64,000 bases of DNA from Teichococcus coralli (GCF_009829925.1 NZ_SNVJ01000011.1:85706-149705); one strand, 5' to 3'. Shown: positions 17,699 through 26,465, counted from the first letter of the stretch. The notes: generated from the letters alone by a model not told the origin. Numbers and translations are program-made.

Positions 17699-19215
17699 AT
17701 GGTAGATGTGCGAAAAACATTGGCAGCGAAATACAAGCTTGCTCATCGTTTTAAGAATTTTGGACCTGTTATTACATCATCTGATGTGGAAGGTTTTCGA
17801 GGTGTAAAAGCAAAATTATCATTCGAATACCCAATTACCGCCCTCACAGGCTTTAACGGATCTGGGAAAAGCACAATTGGGCAACTCATGCTTTGCGGCT
17901 ATAAGAAACTATCGACTTCAACAACACGAAAACGATTTTACGTAAAAGATTTTTTTCCTTCTTCTGCTGCTGATCCCGAACCCTTTATCCGCGACGCGGC
18001 GGTCACATTTCGCTATCAAACAGACAAACCAGAACAACCACAAGAACTAACCATAAGTCGAGCACAGAAGGAGTGGTCCGGATACAAGCGGCAGCCCGAG
18101 CGGAATACCGAGTACGTGGGTTTCACAGTCTACATACCCAAAGTCGAACGCAGAGATTTAAGTATATATGGCGCAGCCAATTTGGAATTGACTTCTCGCA
18201 ACGAAATCGAAGACGCCGCCCGTCGTGTGAGCCGTATTCTTGGCTCCAACTATGATGATATTTATTTTCAAGGAGTTTCCCTCAAAAAGCGAGAGGGAGA
18301 ATTAGGAATTGCCTGCCGATTAGGAGCAACCTATTCAGAAAATAATATGGGATTTGGTGAAGGCAGGCTCATCTATACGGTTAGGCTACTCGAAACTTGC
18401 CCTGAGCAAAGCTTAATAGTTCTTGAGGAGCCGGAAACATCTCTACATGAAAATGCTCAGTACGAATTTGTTAAGTACTTAATGGATGTGGTCGATCGCC
18501 GCCATCACCAGATTATATTTTCGACTCATTCTAGCGTTATGATGGATGCCCTTCCCCCGGAAGGCCGCAAGTTGCTTATACGAGATCAGGATGGCGTAAA
18601 GGTTTTTGACAATGTGTCCTCTTCTCGTATCCGGACAGCATTATCCGCTGGCGAACGTGGCCATTTTGTTATTTGTGTGGAAGATAAATTTGCTCAGTCG
18701 ATGCTGAGGGAAATCCTGATGCGTTTTGATCGCCAGCTCATTGAAAGCGTTGAAGTTCTCCCCTTTGGGGATAACCGAGCCGTTGTTTCGGCACAGAAAG
18801 CCATCATCCATTCTGGACAAAAAGCAATTTCTGTTCTGGACGCCGATCAAACCGCCAATGAGAGCCAAGGAATATACTGTCTCCCTGGCTCTCTCCCTCC
18901 AGAAAAAGAAGTATTTCATTCAAAGTCTGCCGAGAAAACGCTGCGCGAAAACTATGGGTTCGATTTTCCTACTTTTCGCACATCCTTCCCAGATCATGAT
19001 CACCATCAATACGCAAGCCACATTGCAGAGAAGAAAAGCTGCTCGCGAGAAGTTCTGGAGAGCGACTGTATACGGGCATTTCTCGATGAAGTCGGCGCGA
19101 CGTGGTATGACAGCCTCTGCAAGAAGATTAGGACCGCAATTTCGTAGCACAAGATGCGCGTTATTCTATCCACAGCGTAGGGTAAGAACTTCCCAAGATA
19201 TGGTTTCAAAGCCTG
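17437..19215. mobile_element. AT-rich horizontally acquired island
   Basis: Base composition changes sharply near 17440 from very GC-rich to AT-rich and returns to GC-rich near 19215. Codons such as AAA, TTA, GAA and ATA dominate the single gene inside, unlike every neighbour. The left part (17440-17698) holds no gene. No integrase, clear direct repeats or terminal inverted repeats were seen. The island lies between a transposase remnant and a conserved dehydrogenase gene. Recent transfer is the simplest explanation. Confidence 0.8.
17699..19147 (+). CDS. OLD-like ATPase with TOPRIM-type nuclease domain (putative phage defence)
   Basis: This 482-residue protein has an ABC-type ATPase domain with Walker A GFNGSGKST (51-59), a signature-like NNMGFGEGRL, Walker B LIVLEEPETSLH (about 238-249) and the H-loop IFSTHSS. 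After it comes a TOPRIM-like part: FVICVEDKFAQ (Glu near 327) and SVLDADQ (DxD near 381), so the metal-binding acidic residues appear to be kept. This order is that of OLD-family overcoming-lysogenization nucleases, which include the GajA subunit and other defence effectors. No helicase or second subunit is next to it, as in class 1 OLD. Its AT-rich codon use contrasts with the whole window. Function as an antiphage nuclease is inferred. Confidence 0.75.
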   Translation: MVDVRKTLAAKYKLAHRFKNFGPVITSSDVEGFRGVKAKLSFEYPITALTGFNGSGKSTIGQLMLCGYKKLSTSTTRKRFYVKDFFPSSAADPEPFIRDAAVTFRYQTDKPEQPQELTISRAQKEWSGYKRQPERNTEYVGFTVYIPKVERRDLSIYGAANLELTSRNEIEDAARRVSRILGSNYDDIYFQGVSLKKREGELGIACRLGATYSENNMGFGEGRLIYTVRLLETCPEQSLIVLEEPETSLHENAQYEFVKYLMDVVDRRHHQIIFSTHSSVMMDALPPEGRKLLIRDQDGVKVFDNVSSSRIRTALSAGERGHFVICVEDKFAQSMLREILMRFDRQLIESVEVLPFGDNRAVVSAQKAIIHSGQKAISVLDADQTANESQGIYCLPGSLPPEKEVFHSKSAEKTLRENYGFDFPTFRTSFPDHDHHQYASHIAEKKSCSREVLESDCIRAFLDEVGATWYDSLCKKIRTAIS

Positions 19216-19229
19216 ATAAGCAGGCAGGT

Positions 19230-19288
19230 CCAGGAGGCTCAGCCTCCTGGCGGATGGGGGTCCGGGGGAAGGCGGCGCCTTCCCCCGG
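19230..19288. repeat. Compound GC-rich hairpins at island end
   Basis: CCAGGAGGCTCAGCCTCCTGG (19230-19250) and CCGGGGGAAGGCG/CGCCTTCCCCCGG (19262-19288) lie just before the stop of the minus-strand dehydrogenase gene. They mark the return to GC-rich host DNA and could terminate that operon. Confidence 0.55.
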
Positions 19289-19294
19289 CCGGCC

Positions 19295-20611
19295 TCAGCG
19301 GGCGGGCGTCATCCGCCACACCGTGTTCGACAGGTCATCGGCGATGATGAGGGCGCCGCGCGGGTCCACGGTGACGCCGACCGGGCGGCCGCGGGCGTTG
19401 CCTTCCTCGTTCAGGAAGCCGGTCACCACGTCCTGCGGGGGGCCGGCGGGGCGGTTGTCGCGGAAGGGCACGAAGACGACCTTGTAGCCCACGGGATTGG
19501 TGCGGTTCCAGCTGCCGTGCTCGCCGACGAAGGCGCCTTCCGCGAAGGGGGCGCCCATGGCGGGGGTGGAGAAGTCCACGCCCAGCGCCGCGACGTGGGA
19601 GCCGAGGGCGTAGTCGGGGGCGATGGCGGCGGCGACCTTTTGCGGGTCCTGCGGGCGGACGCGCTCGTCCACGTTCTGGCCCCAGTAGCTGTAGGGCCAG
19701 CCGTAGAAGGCGCCTTCCTTCACCGAGGTCAGGTAGTCCGGCACGAGGTCGGGGCCGATCTCGTCGCGCTCGTTGGCGACGGCCCAGAGCTGGCCGGTGC
19801 CGGGCTGGATGGTCAATGCCGTGGGGTTGCGGATGCCGGTGGCGTAGGGGCGGTGGGCGCCGGATTCGGCGTCGATCTGCCAGACCATGGCGCGGTCCAC
19901 CTCGGCGGCCATGCCGCGCTCGGTGATGTTGCTGTTGGAGCCGATGCCGACGAAGAGGGATTCGCCGTCCGGGCTGGCGGCGAGGGACTTGGTCCAGTGG
20001 TGGTTGATTTCGGCCGGGAGGGCGGTGACCTGCTCGGGCGGGCCGGAGGCCTCGGTCTGGCCGTCGCGGTAGTCGAAGCGGACCAGGGCGTCCTGGTTGG
20101 CGACGAAGAGGCTGCCGTTGACCAGGGCGAGGCCGTAGGGGGCGTTGAGGTTTTCCGCGAAGGTGTGCTGGAGCTCGTAGGTGCCGTCGCCGTCGGCGTC
20201 GCGCAGGAGGGTGAGGCGGTCGCCGCTGGGGGCGGAGCTTTTGCCGAGGCTCTTGATGAAGCCGGCGACGAAGTCCTTGGGGCGGACCTTGGGCGCCTGC
20301 TTTCCGCCGGAGCCCTCGGCCACCAGGATGTCGCCATTGGGCAGCACCAGGGTCTGGCGGGGGATGCGGAGGTCGGTGGCGATGGGCTGGATGGTGTAGC
20401 CCTCGGGCACGGTGGGGCGCTCGTTGTTCCAGCCCGCCGGGCGGGGGATCGTCATGTTGGGGAGGAGGCCGCGCTGGGGCTGGGGCAGCGTGGGGTCGGG
20501 GCCGGTCTGGCCGGGCCGCGGCGGGTTGGTCTGCGGCTGGGCGGCGGCGGGGGCGGCCTGGAGGGCGAGGAGGGCCAGCGCCGCGGCGCCGGCGGTGTGG
20601 AGCGGGCGCAT
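19295..20611 (-). CDS. Soluble PQQ-type sugar (sorbosone-like) dehydrogenase
   Basis: This 438-residue protein has a signal peptide ending at about PAAAQ (residues 20-25) and a Pro-rich linker. A six-bladed beta-propeller of the glucose/sorbosone dehydrogenase family follows, recognised by GDILVAEGSGG, LLRDADGDGTYE, NAPYGLALVNG, GIGSNSNI, WAVANERDEIGPDLVPDYLTSV and GEHGSWNR. It would oxidise a sugar or related alcohol in the periplasm, with PQQ as the probable cofactor. The substrate is not evident. Its start codon overlaps the stop of the DUF2231 gene (ATGA), so the two form an operon with the membrane protein first. Confidence 0.85.
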   Translation of the reverse strand: MRPLHTAGAAALALLALQAAPAAAQPQTNPPRPGQTGPDPTLPQPQRGLLPNMTIPRPAGWNNERPTVPEGYTIQPIATDLRIPRQTLVLPNGDILVAEGSGGKQAPKVRPKDFVAGFIKSLGKSSAPSGDRLTLLRDADGDGTYELQHTFAENLNAPYGLALVNGSLFVANQDALVRFDYRDGQTEASGPPEQVTALPAEINHHWTKSLAASPDGESLFVGIGSNSNITERGMAAEVDRAMVWQIDAESGAHRPYATGIRNPTALTIQPGTGQLWAVANERDEIGPDLVPDYLTSVKEGAFYGWPYSYWGQNVDERVRPQDPQKVAAAIAPDYALGSHVAALGVDFSTPAMGAPFAEGAFVGEHGSWNRTNPVGYKVVFVPFRDNRPAGPPQDVVTGFLNEEGNARGRPVGVTVDPRGALIIADDLSNTVWRMTPAR

Positions 20612-21066
20612 CAGGTGGTTTCCCTCGGCTGGAGGCGGGAATAGCCCAGCCAGGCGGCGACGAGCGCCAGGAGGGCGGCGATGGCGGAGAGGGGGATGGC
20701 CTCCGGCATGATGGCGAAGGCGTCCTTGGCGTGGACGAGGGCGTTGAGGAAGCCGAGCACCCACATGGCGAGCAGCACAGCGAAGTAGAGGCCGGCGCGC
20801 TTGCGGGCCGGGGCGCGGGCGCGGATCAGGTCCACCAGCGCCCAGAGCACGGCGAAGGCGCCGACGAGCAGGCCGCCGGCGATGAGCCAGGAGGCGAAGT
20901 TGGTCCACTGGACGTGGAAGCTGGCGTTGTAGGCGAGGTCGCTGAGCAGCGCGCCGAGGAAGAGCGGCAGCGGGAAGGCCAGCAGGATGGCGTGCAGCGG
21001 GTGGAGCGGGCGCGGGGATCGGGTTGGGAGTTGGGTCGGGGATCTGGAGGTCGGGGTGGCGGCCAC
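20611..21066 (-). CDS. DUF2231 membrane protein
   Basis: This 151-residue protein has four predicted membrane segments after an N-terminal HPLHAILLAFPLPLFLGALLSD, the hallmark of the DUF2231 family with its paired His residues. Members often sit beside periplasmic or membrane redox enzymes and may carry haem, but the function is unproven. Here it is translationally coupled to the PQQ-type dehydrogenase, which makes an electron-transfer or anchoring role plausible. The first ~20 residues are Ser/Thr/Pro-rich. Confidence 0.8.
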   Translation of the reverse strand: MAATPTSRSPTQLPTRSPRPLHPLHAILLAFPLPLFLGALLSDLAYNASFHVQWTNFASWLIAGGLLVGAFAVLWALVDLIRARAPARKRAGLYFAVLLAMWVLGFLNALVHAKDAFAIMPEAIPLSAIAALLALVAAWLGYSRLQPRETT

Positions 21067-21430
21067 GGCGGATCCTCTTGTTTCTTAGCCTGGTTTCCGG
21101 GTCGGGCCGGGCGGCGCGCAGGGTGACGCGGCCTGCCTCCGGCGGGGACGATGTCAGGAGAACGGGGCAGTCAACGGGGGGTTGCGGGGCCGTCGTGCGG
21201 CTCGCCGTTCAGGGGCAGTCCCCGTGCGGGCGGCCTCGGTCCCGCCGCCGGCGGGGGGCCATCATTGCGCTCGCGGCCAGGGGCGTTCGTGATCGCGGGC
21301 CAATGCGCCCTCGAAGGCGGGAGCCTGGGGAAGGCGGCGCCTTCCCTTTGCGCGGGTGGCGGGGGGCGCGCATGAAAAAAGCCGGGCCTGCGCGGCCCGG
21401 CTTTGTTGGGTCTGAGCGGCGCGAACGCCC
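21067..21430. other. Intergenic stretch upstream of DUF2231 gene
   Basis: No gene is supported in this 364-base gap between two minus-strand genes. It should contain the promoter of the DUF2231 operon. It also holds a GGGAAGGCGGCGCCTTCCC hairpin near 21331-21349 and the terminator at 21374-21405. Short frames here are GC-driven. Confidence 0.5.
21374..21405 (-). terminator. Rho-independent terminator of the response regulator gene
   Basis: The stem GCCGGGCC/GGCCCGGC (21381-21401) has A6 on its left side, which reads as T6 after the hairpin on the minus strand. It follows the stop of the minus-strand response regulator at 21431 by about 26 bases. Confidence 0.85.
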
Positions 21431-22150
21431 TCAGGCGGCGGCGGCGCGGCCGGCCTGGGGGTCGAGGCGGTAGCCGCCGCCCTCGGTGAGGAGGAGCGCG
21501 GCGTTGGCCGGATCGGGCTCGATCTTCTGCCGGAGGCGGTAGATGTGCGTCTCCAGCGTGTGGGTGGTGACGGCCGCGTTGTAGCCCCAGACCTCGTTGA
21601 GGAGGACCTGGCGGGCGACGGGGCGGCCACCGGCGCGGTAGAGGAACTTCAGGATCGCCGCTTCCTTCTCGGTCAGGCGGATCTTGCGGTTCTTCACCGG
21701 CTCCAGCAGGAGCTTGGCCGAGGGGCGGAAGGTGTAGGGGCCAATCACGAAGACGGCGTCCTCGGAATTGTCGAACACCCGGAGCTGCGCGCGGAGGCGG
21801 GCCAGCAGCTCGCCGATGCGGAAGGGCTTGGCGATGTAGTCGTTGGCGCCGGCGTCGAGGCCGCGCACCACGTCCTGCTCGGCATCGGCGCCGGTCAGCA
21901 TGATGATGGGGAGCTTGACGCCCTGCTGGCGCAGGCGTGCGCAGAGGTCCCGGCCATCGCCATCGGGGAGGCCGATGTCGAGCAGCACGGCGTCGAAGCG
22001 GGCGCCGCCGGCGAGGAGCTGCTCCGCAGCCTCCGCAGAGGAGCCGGCCTCGGCGGGCGCGAACTCACCGTCCAGCGCCAGTTGTTCGGACAACGTGGCG
22101 CGCAGGGCGTCATCATCGTCCACGATCAGGATCGGCCGCGGGCCAGTCAT
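21431..22150 (-). CDS. OmpR-type response regulator
   Basis: This 239-residue protein has an N-terminal receiver domain with acidic pocket DDDD (11-14), phospho-acceptor Asp58 in LLDIGLPDGDG, Thr86 and Lys108 in YIAKPF. A C-terminal winged helix of the OmpR/PhoB type follows (LTEKEAAILKFLYRAGGRPVARQVLLNEVWGYN, THTLETHIYRLRQKIE). No sensor kinase gene is next to it, so its partner lies elsewhere. It is divergent from ribA with a 252-base gap. The target genes cannot be told from sequence. Confidence 0.9.
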   Translation of the reverse strand: MTGPRPILIVDDDDALRATLSEQLALDGEFAPAEAGSSAEAAEQLLAGGARFDAVLLDIGLPDGDGRDLCARLRQQGVKLPIIMLTGADAEQDVVRGLDAGANDYIAKPFRIGELLARLRAQLRVFDNSEDAVFVIGPYTFRPSAKLLLEPVKNRKIRLTEKEAAILKFLYRAGGRPVARQVLLNEVWGYNAAVTTHTLETHIYRLRQKIEPDPANAALLLTEGGGYRLDPQAGRAAAA

Positions 22151-22402
22151 GCGATTTCTCGACCTAGCCAGTGGAAAGACAAGGCATCAACCTTCCAGAT
22201 ATGGAGTTCCCGACGGGAAGGCCATCAAGCCTTATCGTGACGGCAGTATGGCCATCCGGCAAGTCCCGGAACGGGTTCAGGCGCATCCAAAGATTGATTT
22301 TTCTGCCGAAAAACGGGGGATGGCAATCCTGCACGCGGCGCCACATTGCCAGAGACGGGACTCCGCGACCAGATTACCCGAAAGGCGACGGGAAGCGATG
22401 GG

Positions 22403-23602
22403 ATGACCAGCACAGGAAACGTGGCGCCGGATGTGAGGCATGATCCGGAAATCGGAGCTCCCCTGCCGGATGCCACCGCCCTGATGCTGCGCGCGGTGCA
22501 CCGGGCGGCGAGCGACCTGCGGCGCGGGACGCCGGTGCTGATCGAGGGGCCGCAGGGACCTTTGGTGGCCGCGGCCGCGGAGGTGGTGGGGGCGCGGGGG
22601 CTGGCGGAGCTGGCCGCGGCCGCGCTGGCGCCCCCGGTGCTGCTGCTGGCGCCGGTGCGGGCGGCGGCGGTGTTGCAGCGGCCGATCGCCGCCGCGCCGC
22701 CGGGCGGGGCCGAGGGGCGCAAGATGGAGGAGGGCGTGGTGGCGCTGCGGCCGGGGCCGGCGCTGCTGGAGCCGGCGGCGCTGCGGCGGCTGGCCGATCC
22801 CGTGGCGGAGCGGCTGCTGCCGGAGCTGCCGGAGCTGATCCCGCCGCCGGCCCTGTCTCCGGCCGCGCTGGCGCTGGCCAAGCTGGGGCGGCTGTTGCCG
22901 GCGCTGGTGGCGGCGCCGGCGCGGGCCTCGGCGGCGGCGCAGCTCGGATTGCTGAGCGTGCCGGCGGCGGATGTGCTGGCCTATCCCACCACGGCGGCGA
23001 CCACGCTGGCGCGGGTGGCGGAGGCGCGGGTGCCGCTGGAGAATGCGCGGGACGCGCGGATCGTGGCCTTCCGGGCGGCCGATGGGGGCATCGAGCACCT
23101 GGCGATCCTGGTGGGGGAGCCGGAGAAGCTGGCCGAGGCCGGCGGGGCGCCGCTGGTGCGGGCGCATTCGGAGTGCTTCACGGGGGACCTGCTGGGCAGC
23201 CTGCGTTGCGACTGCGGGCCGCAGCTGCGCGGCGCCATCCGGCGCATGGGGGATGAGGGCGCCGGCGTGCTGCTCTACCTGGCGCAGGAGGGGCGTGGGA
23301 TCGGGCTGGTCAACAAGCTGCGGGCCTATACGCTGCAGGACCAGGGGCTCGACACGCTCGATGCCAACCGGGCGCTGGGCTACGGGGCCGACGAGCGTGG
23401 CTTCCTGGTGGCGGCGACCATGCTGCGGGCGCTGGGCATTCCGCGGGTGCGGCTGCTGACCAACAATCCGGACAAGATGGCGGGGCTCGCCGCCTGCGGC
23501 ATCGTCGTGGAGGGGCGGGAGGCGCATCGCTTCGCGGCCAACGGGGTGAATGACAAGTACCTGGAGACCAAGGCGGAGCGGTTCGGGCACCTGCTGCGCT
23601 GA
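22403..23602 (+). CDS. ribA: GTP cyclohydrolase II with N-terminal extension
   Basis: This 399-residue protein carries the GTP cyclohydrolase II domain in its C-terminal half: zinc-binding cysteines in HSECFTGDLLGSLRCDCG, then LAQEGRGIGLVNKLRAY, LGYGADERGF and LLTNNPDKMAGL. It opens the imidazole ring of GTP in the first step of riboflavin synthesis. The ~190 N-terminal residues are Ala/Pro/Leu-rich. They correspond in position to the DHBP synthase domain of RibBA proteins but show none of its acidic active-site residues, so they seem degenerate, as in other alphaproteobacterial RibA. ATG 22403 is preferred to a TTG at 22346. No FMN riboswitch was recognised upstream. Confidence 0.88.
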   Translation: MTSTGNVAPDVRHDPEIGAPLPDATALMLRAVHRAASDLRRGTPVLIEGPQGPLVAAAAEVVGARGLAELAAAALAPPVLLLAPVRAAAVLQRPIAAAPPGGAEGRKMEEGVVALRPGPALLEPAALRRLADPVAERLLPELPELIPPPALSPAALALAKLGRLLPALVAAPARASAAAQLGLLSVPAADVLAYPTTAATTLARVAEARVPLENARDARIVAFRAADGGIEHLAILVGEPEKLAEAGGAPLVRAHSECFTGDLLGSLRCDCGPQLRGAIRRMGDEGAGVLLYLAQEGRGIGLVNKLRAYTLQDQGLDTLDANRALGYGADERGFLVAATMLRALGIPRVRLLTNNPDKMAGLAACGIVVEGREAHRFAANGVNDKYLETKAERFGHLLR

Positions 23603-23656
23603 GGGCCGGCCCGCGGGGCCCTTGCCAGGGCGCGCGGGCGCGGCATGCTGGGCGGC

Positions 23657-24172
23657 ATGGCCCGTTCCGATGACCTGACCGCCACTGTTTTCCCCGATGG
23701 CCGCGTCGTGCTGCGCGGCACCACCTGGCGCTGCGCCCTGGGCAAGGGGGGCGTGCGGCGGGACAAGGCGGAGGGGGATGGGGCGACGCCGGTGGGGCGG
23801 CTGCCGCTGCGGCGGGTGCTGTACCGGGCCGACCGGGGGGCGGCGCCGGCCTGCGCGGTGCCGGTGGAGCCGATCGGGCGGAACGACGGGTGGTGCGACG
23901 ATTCGTCGCATCCGGCCTACAACATGGCGATCCGGCTGCCGCATGACGCGCACCATGAGGCGCTTTGGCGGCAGGACCCTGTCTATGACATCGTCGGCGT
24001 GCTGGGGTGGAACGACGCGCCGGTGGTGCGCGGGCGGGGCAGCGCGATCTTTCTGCACCTGGCGCGGCCGGGCTATGCGCCGACCGAGGGCTGCATCGCG
24101 CTGGAGGCGGGCGACCTTCGGGCGCTGCTGGCCATGGGCGTGACGGCCTTCGAGGTGCTGGATGCGGGCTGA
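23657..24172 (+). CDS. L,D-transpeptidase (YkuD-fold) family protein
   Basis: This 171-residue protein has the YkuD-type active site, with His134 in [10 protein letters not shown] and Cys146 in PTEGCIAL. Earlier motifs are [19 protein letters not shown] and [15 protein letters not shown]. Such enzymes make 3-3 cross-links in peptidoglycan or attach proteins to it. There is no signal peptide at the annotated start, which is odd for an enzyme expected in the periplasm; this short signal-less form is, however, common in alphaproteobacteria. An ATG at 23645 would add only four residues. Confidence 0.8.
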   Translation: MARSDDLTATVFPDGRVVLRGTTWRCALGKGGVRRDKAEGDGATPVGRLPLRRVLYRADRGAAPACAVPVEPIGRNDGWCDDSSHPAYNMAIRLPHDAHHEALWRQDPVYDIVGVLGWNDAPVVRGRGSAIFLHLARPGYAPTEGCIALEAGDLRALLAMGVTAFEVLDAG

Positions 24173-24192
24173 GGCTTCCCCATCTCTGCGGA

Positions 24193-24245
24193 ACTGACAG
24201 AAAGAAGATGGGGGTCCGGGGGAATTCCTTCCCCCGGCCTTTTTG
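24193..24245 (-). repeat. REP-like palindrome, reverse copy without partner
   Basis: GACAGAAAGAAGATGGGGG leads to GGGGGAATTCCTTCCCCC and then GGCCTTTTT. It lies in the 80-base gap between two plus-strand genes and points against their direction. The start of mutM is only 8 bases beyond it, so the repeat forms its untranslated leader. Confidence 0.8.
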
Positions 24246-24252
24246 GAGCGCC

Positions 24253-25095
24253 ATGCCCGAGCTACCCGAAGTCGAGACCGTGATGCGTGGCCTGGCGGCC
24301 GTGCTGGAGGGCCGCACCATCATCCGCGCCGCCACCAACCGGGAGGGGATGCGCTGGCCCTTCCCCGCCGGGCTGGCGGCGCGGCTGACCGGCGCGCGGG
24401 TGGAAGGCTTCCGGCGGCGCGGCAAGTACATGCTGATGCGGCTTTCGGGCGGCGATTCGGCGCTGATCCATCTCGGCATGTCCGGGCGGATGGTGGCGCG
24501 GCCGCGCGGGGCCAATGCGCCGCCGCCGGCGCATGAGCACCTCGCGCTGGAGGTGGAGGACGGCACGCGGGTGGGCTTCGTGGACCCGCGCCGGTTCGGC
24601 TGCGTGGACCTGGTGCCGACCGCCGCCGAGGATGGGCACAAGCTGCTGGCCGGGATGGGGCCGGAGCCGCTGGAGGAGGGCTTCACGCCCGGCGTGCTGG
24701 GGGCGGCGCTGGCGGGGAAGCGGACGCCGGTCAAGGCCGCGCTGCTGGACCAGGGGGTGGTGGCGGGGCTGGGCAACATCTACGTGGCGGAGGCGCTGTT
24801 CCGCGCCGGGATCTCGCCGCGGCGGCTGGCGCAGACCATCCCCGGCGCGCGGGCCAGGCGGCTGGTGCCGGCGATCAGGGCGGTGCTGGAGGAGGCCATC
24901 GCGGCGGGCGGGTCCTCCTTGCGCGACTACGTGCGGGCGGATGGCGAGCTCGGGCATTTCCAGGACCGCTTCCAGGTCTATGACCGGGAGGGGGCGCCCT
25001 GCCCGCTCTGCCCGGGCGCGCCGGCTTGCCAGGGGGTCGCGCGCATCGTGCAATCCGGGCGCAGCACCTTCTTCTGTGCCCGCACACAACGCTGA
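24253..25095 (+). CDS. mutM: Formamidopyrimidine-DNA glycosylase (Fpg/MutM)
   Basis: This 280-residue enzyme begins with [10 protein letters not shown], containing the catalytic Pro2 and Glu3. It also has the Lys of [19 protein letters not shown], the helix-two-turn-helix segment [20 protein letters not shown], and a C-terminal zinc-finger region. It removes 8-oxoguanine and formamidopyrimidines from DNA. The finger is unusual: CPLC is followed by an extra Cys (PAC), and the last pair reads FFCART rather than FxCxxC, so the fourth standard Cys is a Thr. It heads a conserved run with echA, rpsT and dnaA. Confidence 0.93.
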   Translation: MPELPEVETVMRGLAAVLEGRTIIRAATNREGMRWPFPAGLAARLTGARVEGFRRRGKYMLMRLSGGDSALIHLGMSGRMVARPRGANAPPPAHEHLALEVEDGTRVGFVDPRRFGCVDLVPTAAEDGHKLLAGMGPEPLEEGFTPGVLGAALAGKRTPVKAALLDQGVVAGLGNIYVAEALFRAGISPRRLAQTIPGARARRLVPAIRAVLEEAIAAGGSSLRDYVRADGELGHFQDRFQVYDREGAPCPLCPGAPACQGVARIVQSGRSTFFCARTQR

Positions 25096-25114
25096 AGCAA
25101 CGGGAGGCCGCGCC

Positions 25115-25912
25115 ATGCCGGACGCCACGCAAGACCAACCCCCGCAAGACCAACCCATGATCCTGACCGAGGTGCAGGGCCGCGCCGGGGTGATCCGGCT
25201 GAACCGGCCCGCCGCGCTGAACGCGCTGTGCGACCAGCTCATGGGCGAGCTGGGCGAGGCGCTGGGGCGGTTCGACGCCGACCCCGCCATCGCCGCCATC
25301 GTGCTGACCGGCAGCGAGCGCGCCTTCGCCGCCGGGGCGGACATCAAGGAGATGCAGAACCGCCGCTTCCCCGGGACCTACCTGCACGACTTCATCGGCG
25401 CGCGCTGGGAGGCGGTGCTGACGGTGAGGAAGCCGGTGATCGCGGCGGTGGCCGGGTTCGCGCTGGGCGGCGGGTGCGAGCTGGCGATGATGTGCGACCT
25501 CATCCTGGCGGCCGAGACGGCGAAGTTCGGGCAGCCGGAGATCAATCTCGGCATCATCCCCGGCGCCGGGGGAAGCCAGCGGCTGACCCATGCCATCGGC
25601 AAGTCCAAGGCGATGGAGATGGTGCTGACCGGGCGGATGATGAACGCCGAGGAGGCCGAGCGCGCCGGGCTGGTGGCGCGCGTGGTGCCGGCCGAGTCGC
25701 TGGTGAGCGAGGCGGTGGCGCTGGCGGAGAAGATCGGCGGGCTTTCCGCGCCGGCCGTGGCCATGGCGAAGGAGGCCGTCAACGCCGCCTTCGAGCTGCC
25801 GCTGCGCGAGGGCGTGCGGCTGGAACGGCGCCTGTTCCTCGGGCTGTTCGGCACCGAGGGACAGAAGGAAGGCATGGCGGCCTTCCTGGAGAAGCGGAAG
25901 CCACGCTTCTGA
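25115..25912 (+). CDS. Enoyl-CoA hydratase
   Basis: This 265-residue crotonase-family enzyme has the oxyanion-hole segments [11 protein letters not shown] and [16 protein letters not shown]. Both catalytic glutamates are kept (CELAMM and [14 protein letters not shown]). It closely resembles short-chain mitochondrial and alphaproteobacterial enoyl-CoA hydratases, which hydrate trans-2-enoyl-CoA in fatty-acid beta-oxidation. GGGAGG lies nine bases before the ATG at 25115. The 14-residue Gln/Pro/Asp-rich leader ([12 protein letters not shown]) contains a small duplication. It follows mutM closely, in the order seen upstream of rpsT-dnaA in many alphaproteobacteria. Confidence 0.92.
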   Translation: MPDATQDQPPQDQPMILTEVQGRAGVIRLNRPAALNALCDQLMGELGEALGRFDADPAIAAIVLTGSERAFAAGADIKEMQNRRFPGTYLHDFIGARWEAVLTVRKPVIAAVAGFALGGGCELAMMCDLILAAETAKFGQPEINLGIIPGAGGSQRLTHAIGKSKAMEMVLTGRMMNAEEAERAGLVARVVPAESLVSEAVALAEKIGGLSAPAVAMAKEAVNAAFELPLREGVRLERRLFLGLFGTEGQKEGMAAFLEKRKPRF

Positions 25913-25926
25913 AGCGGGGCTTGAGC

Positions 25927-25977
25927 GCTGGGGGAGAAAGAATTCTCCCCCAGGCCCCCTCTTCTTCTTTTCCATCC
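25927..25977 (+). repeat. REP-like palindrome, forward copy 3
   Basis: CTGGGGGAGA/AAGAATTCTCCCCCAG is followed by GCCCCCTCTTCTTCTTTTCC. It starts 14 bases after the enoyl-CoA hydratase stop, in the right orientation to serve as its terminator. It pairs with the reverse copy at 26063. Confidence 0.8.
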
Positions 25978-26062
25978 GTTGGGCGGTGCGGGCGGCATGC
26001 GCCCGCGCCGGGGCTGGCGCAGCCCCCCCCTCCCGCCGGCGACGGCGACCGGCAGGTCAGAA

Positions 26063-26112
26063 CCGACAAAAAGAAGATGGGGGTCTGGGGGAATTCCTTC
26101 CCCCAGGCTTTT
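26063..26112 (-). repeat. REP-like palindrome, reverse copy 3
   Basis: CCGACAAAAAGAAGATGGGGG precedes GGGGGAATTCCTTCCCCC and AGGCTTTT. It abuts the stop codon of the minus-strand ridA-like gene. It is the inverted partner of 25927-25977, giving a unit of about 186 bases. Confidence 0.8.
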
Positions 26113-26114
26113 GT

Positions 26115-26465
26115 TCAACGCGCGGCGACGGCGACAACCTCGATCAGCGTGTCCGCCGAGCCCAGGTTGGCCACGCCCACCGTGGCGCGGGCCGGCAGGT
26201 TCTCGGCGCCGAAGAAGCTGACCCAGGCCTCGTTCATCTCGGCCTTGGCCGCCATGTCCGTGACATAGACGGTGGCGGAGAGCACCTTGCTCTTGTCGCT
26301 GCCGGCGCTGGCCAGGATCTCCTGCAGGCGCGCCAGGGCCTGCTCGGTCTGGCCCTTCATGCCCACGCCCTCGCGCCTCTCGGCCACGATGCCGCCGAGA
26401 TGCAGCACGCCGCCATGCGCCACGGCGCGGTGCATGATCGGGGTGCGGGTGATCCGTTCAATCAT
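26115..26465 (-). CDS. RidA/YjgF-family protein
   Basis: This 116-residue protein is typical of RidA relatives in length and in motifs such as LHLGGIVAE, GQTEQALARLQEILASAGSDKSKVLSATVYVTD and PARATVGVANLGSADTLIEVVAVA. RidA hydrolyses reactive enamine/imine intermediates released by PLP enzymes. The usual GxR-type arginine near the C-terminus is replaced by the ALGS-like NLGSAD region, so this may belong to one of the Rid subfamilies that lack RidA activity. It is convergent with echA and divergent from rpsT. Confidence 0.82.
   Translation of the reverse strand: MIERITRTPIMHRAVAHGGVLHLGGIVAERREGVGMKGQTEQALARLQEILASAGSDKSKVLSATVYVTDMAAKAEMNEAWVSFFGAENLPARATVGVANLGSADTLIEVVAVAAR

Noticed and set aside
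19160..19180. TATCCACAG near the end of the AT-rich island as a DnaA box
   Set aside because: It is a single imperfect match in acquired AT-rich DNA, with no second box nearby.
19517..20644. 375-residue plus-strand Gly/Val-rich frame
   Set aside because: It is antisense to the PQQ-type dehydrogenase and made only of GDG/VEG-like repeats produced by codon bias.
22151..22402. FMN riboswitch upstream of ribA
   Set aside because: The conserved FMN-element blocks could not be found in the 252-base leader.
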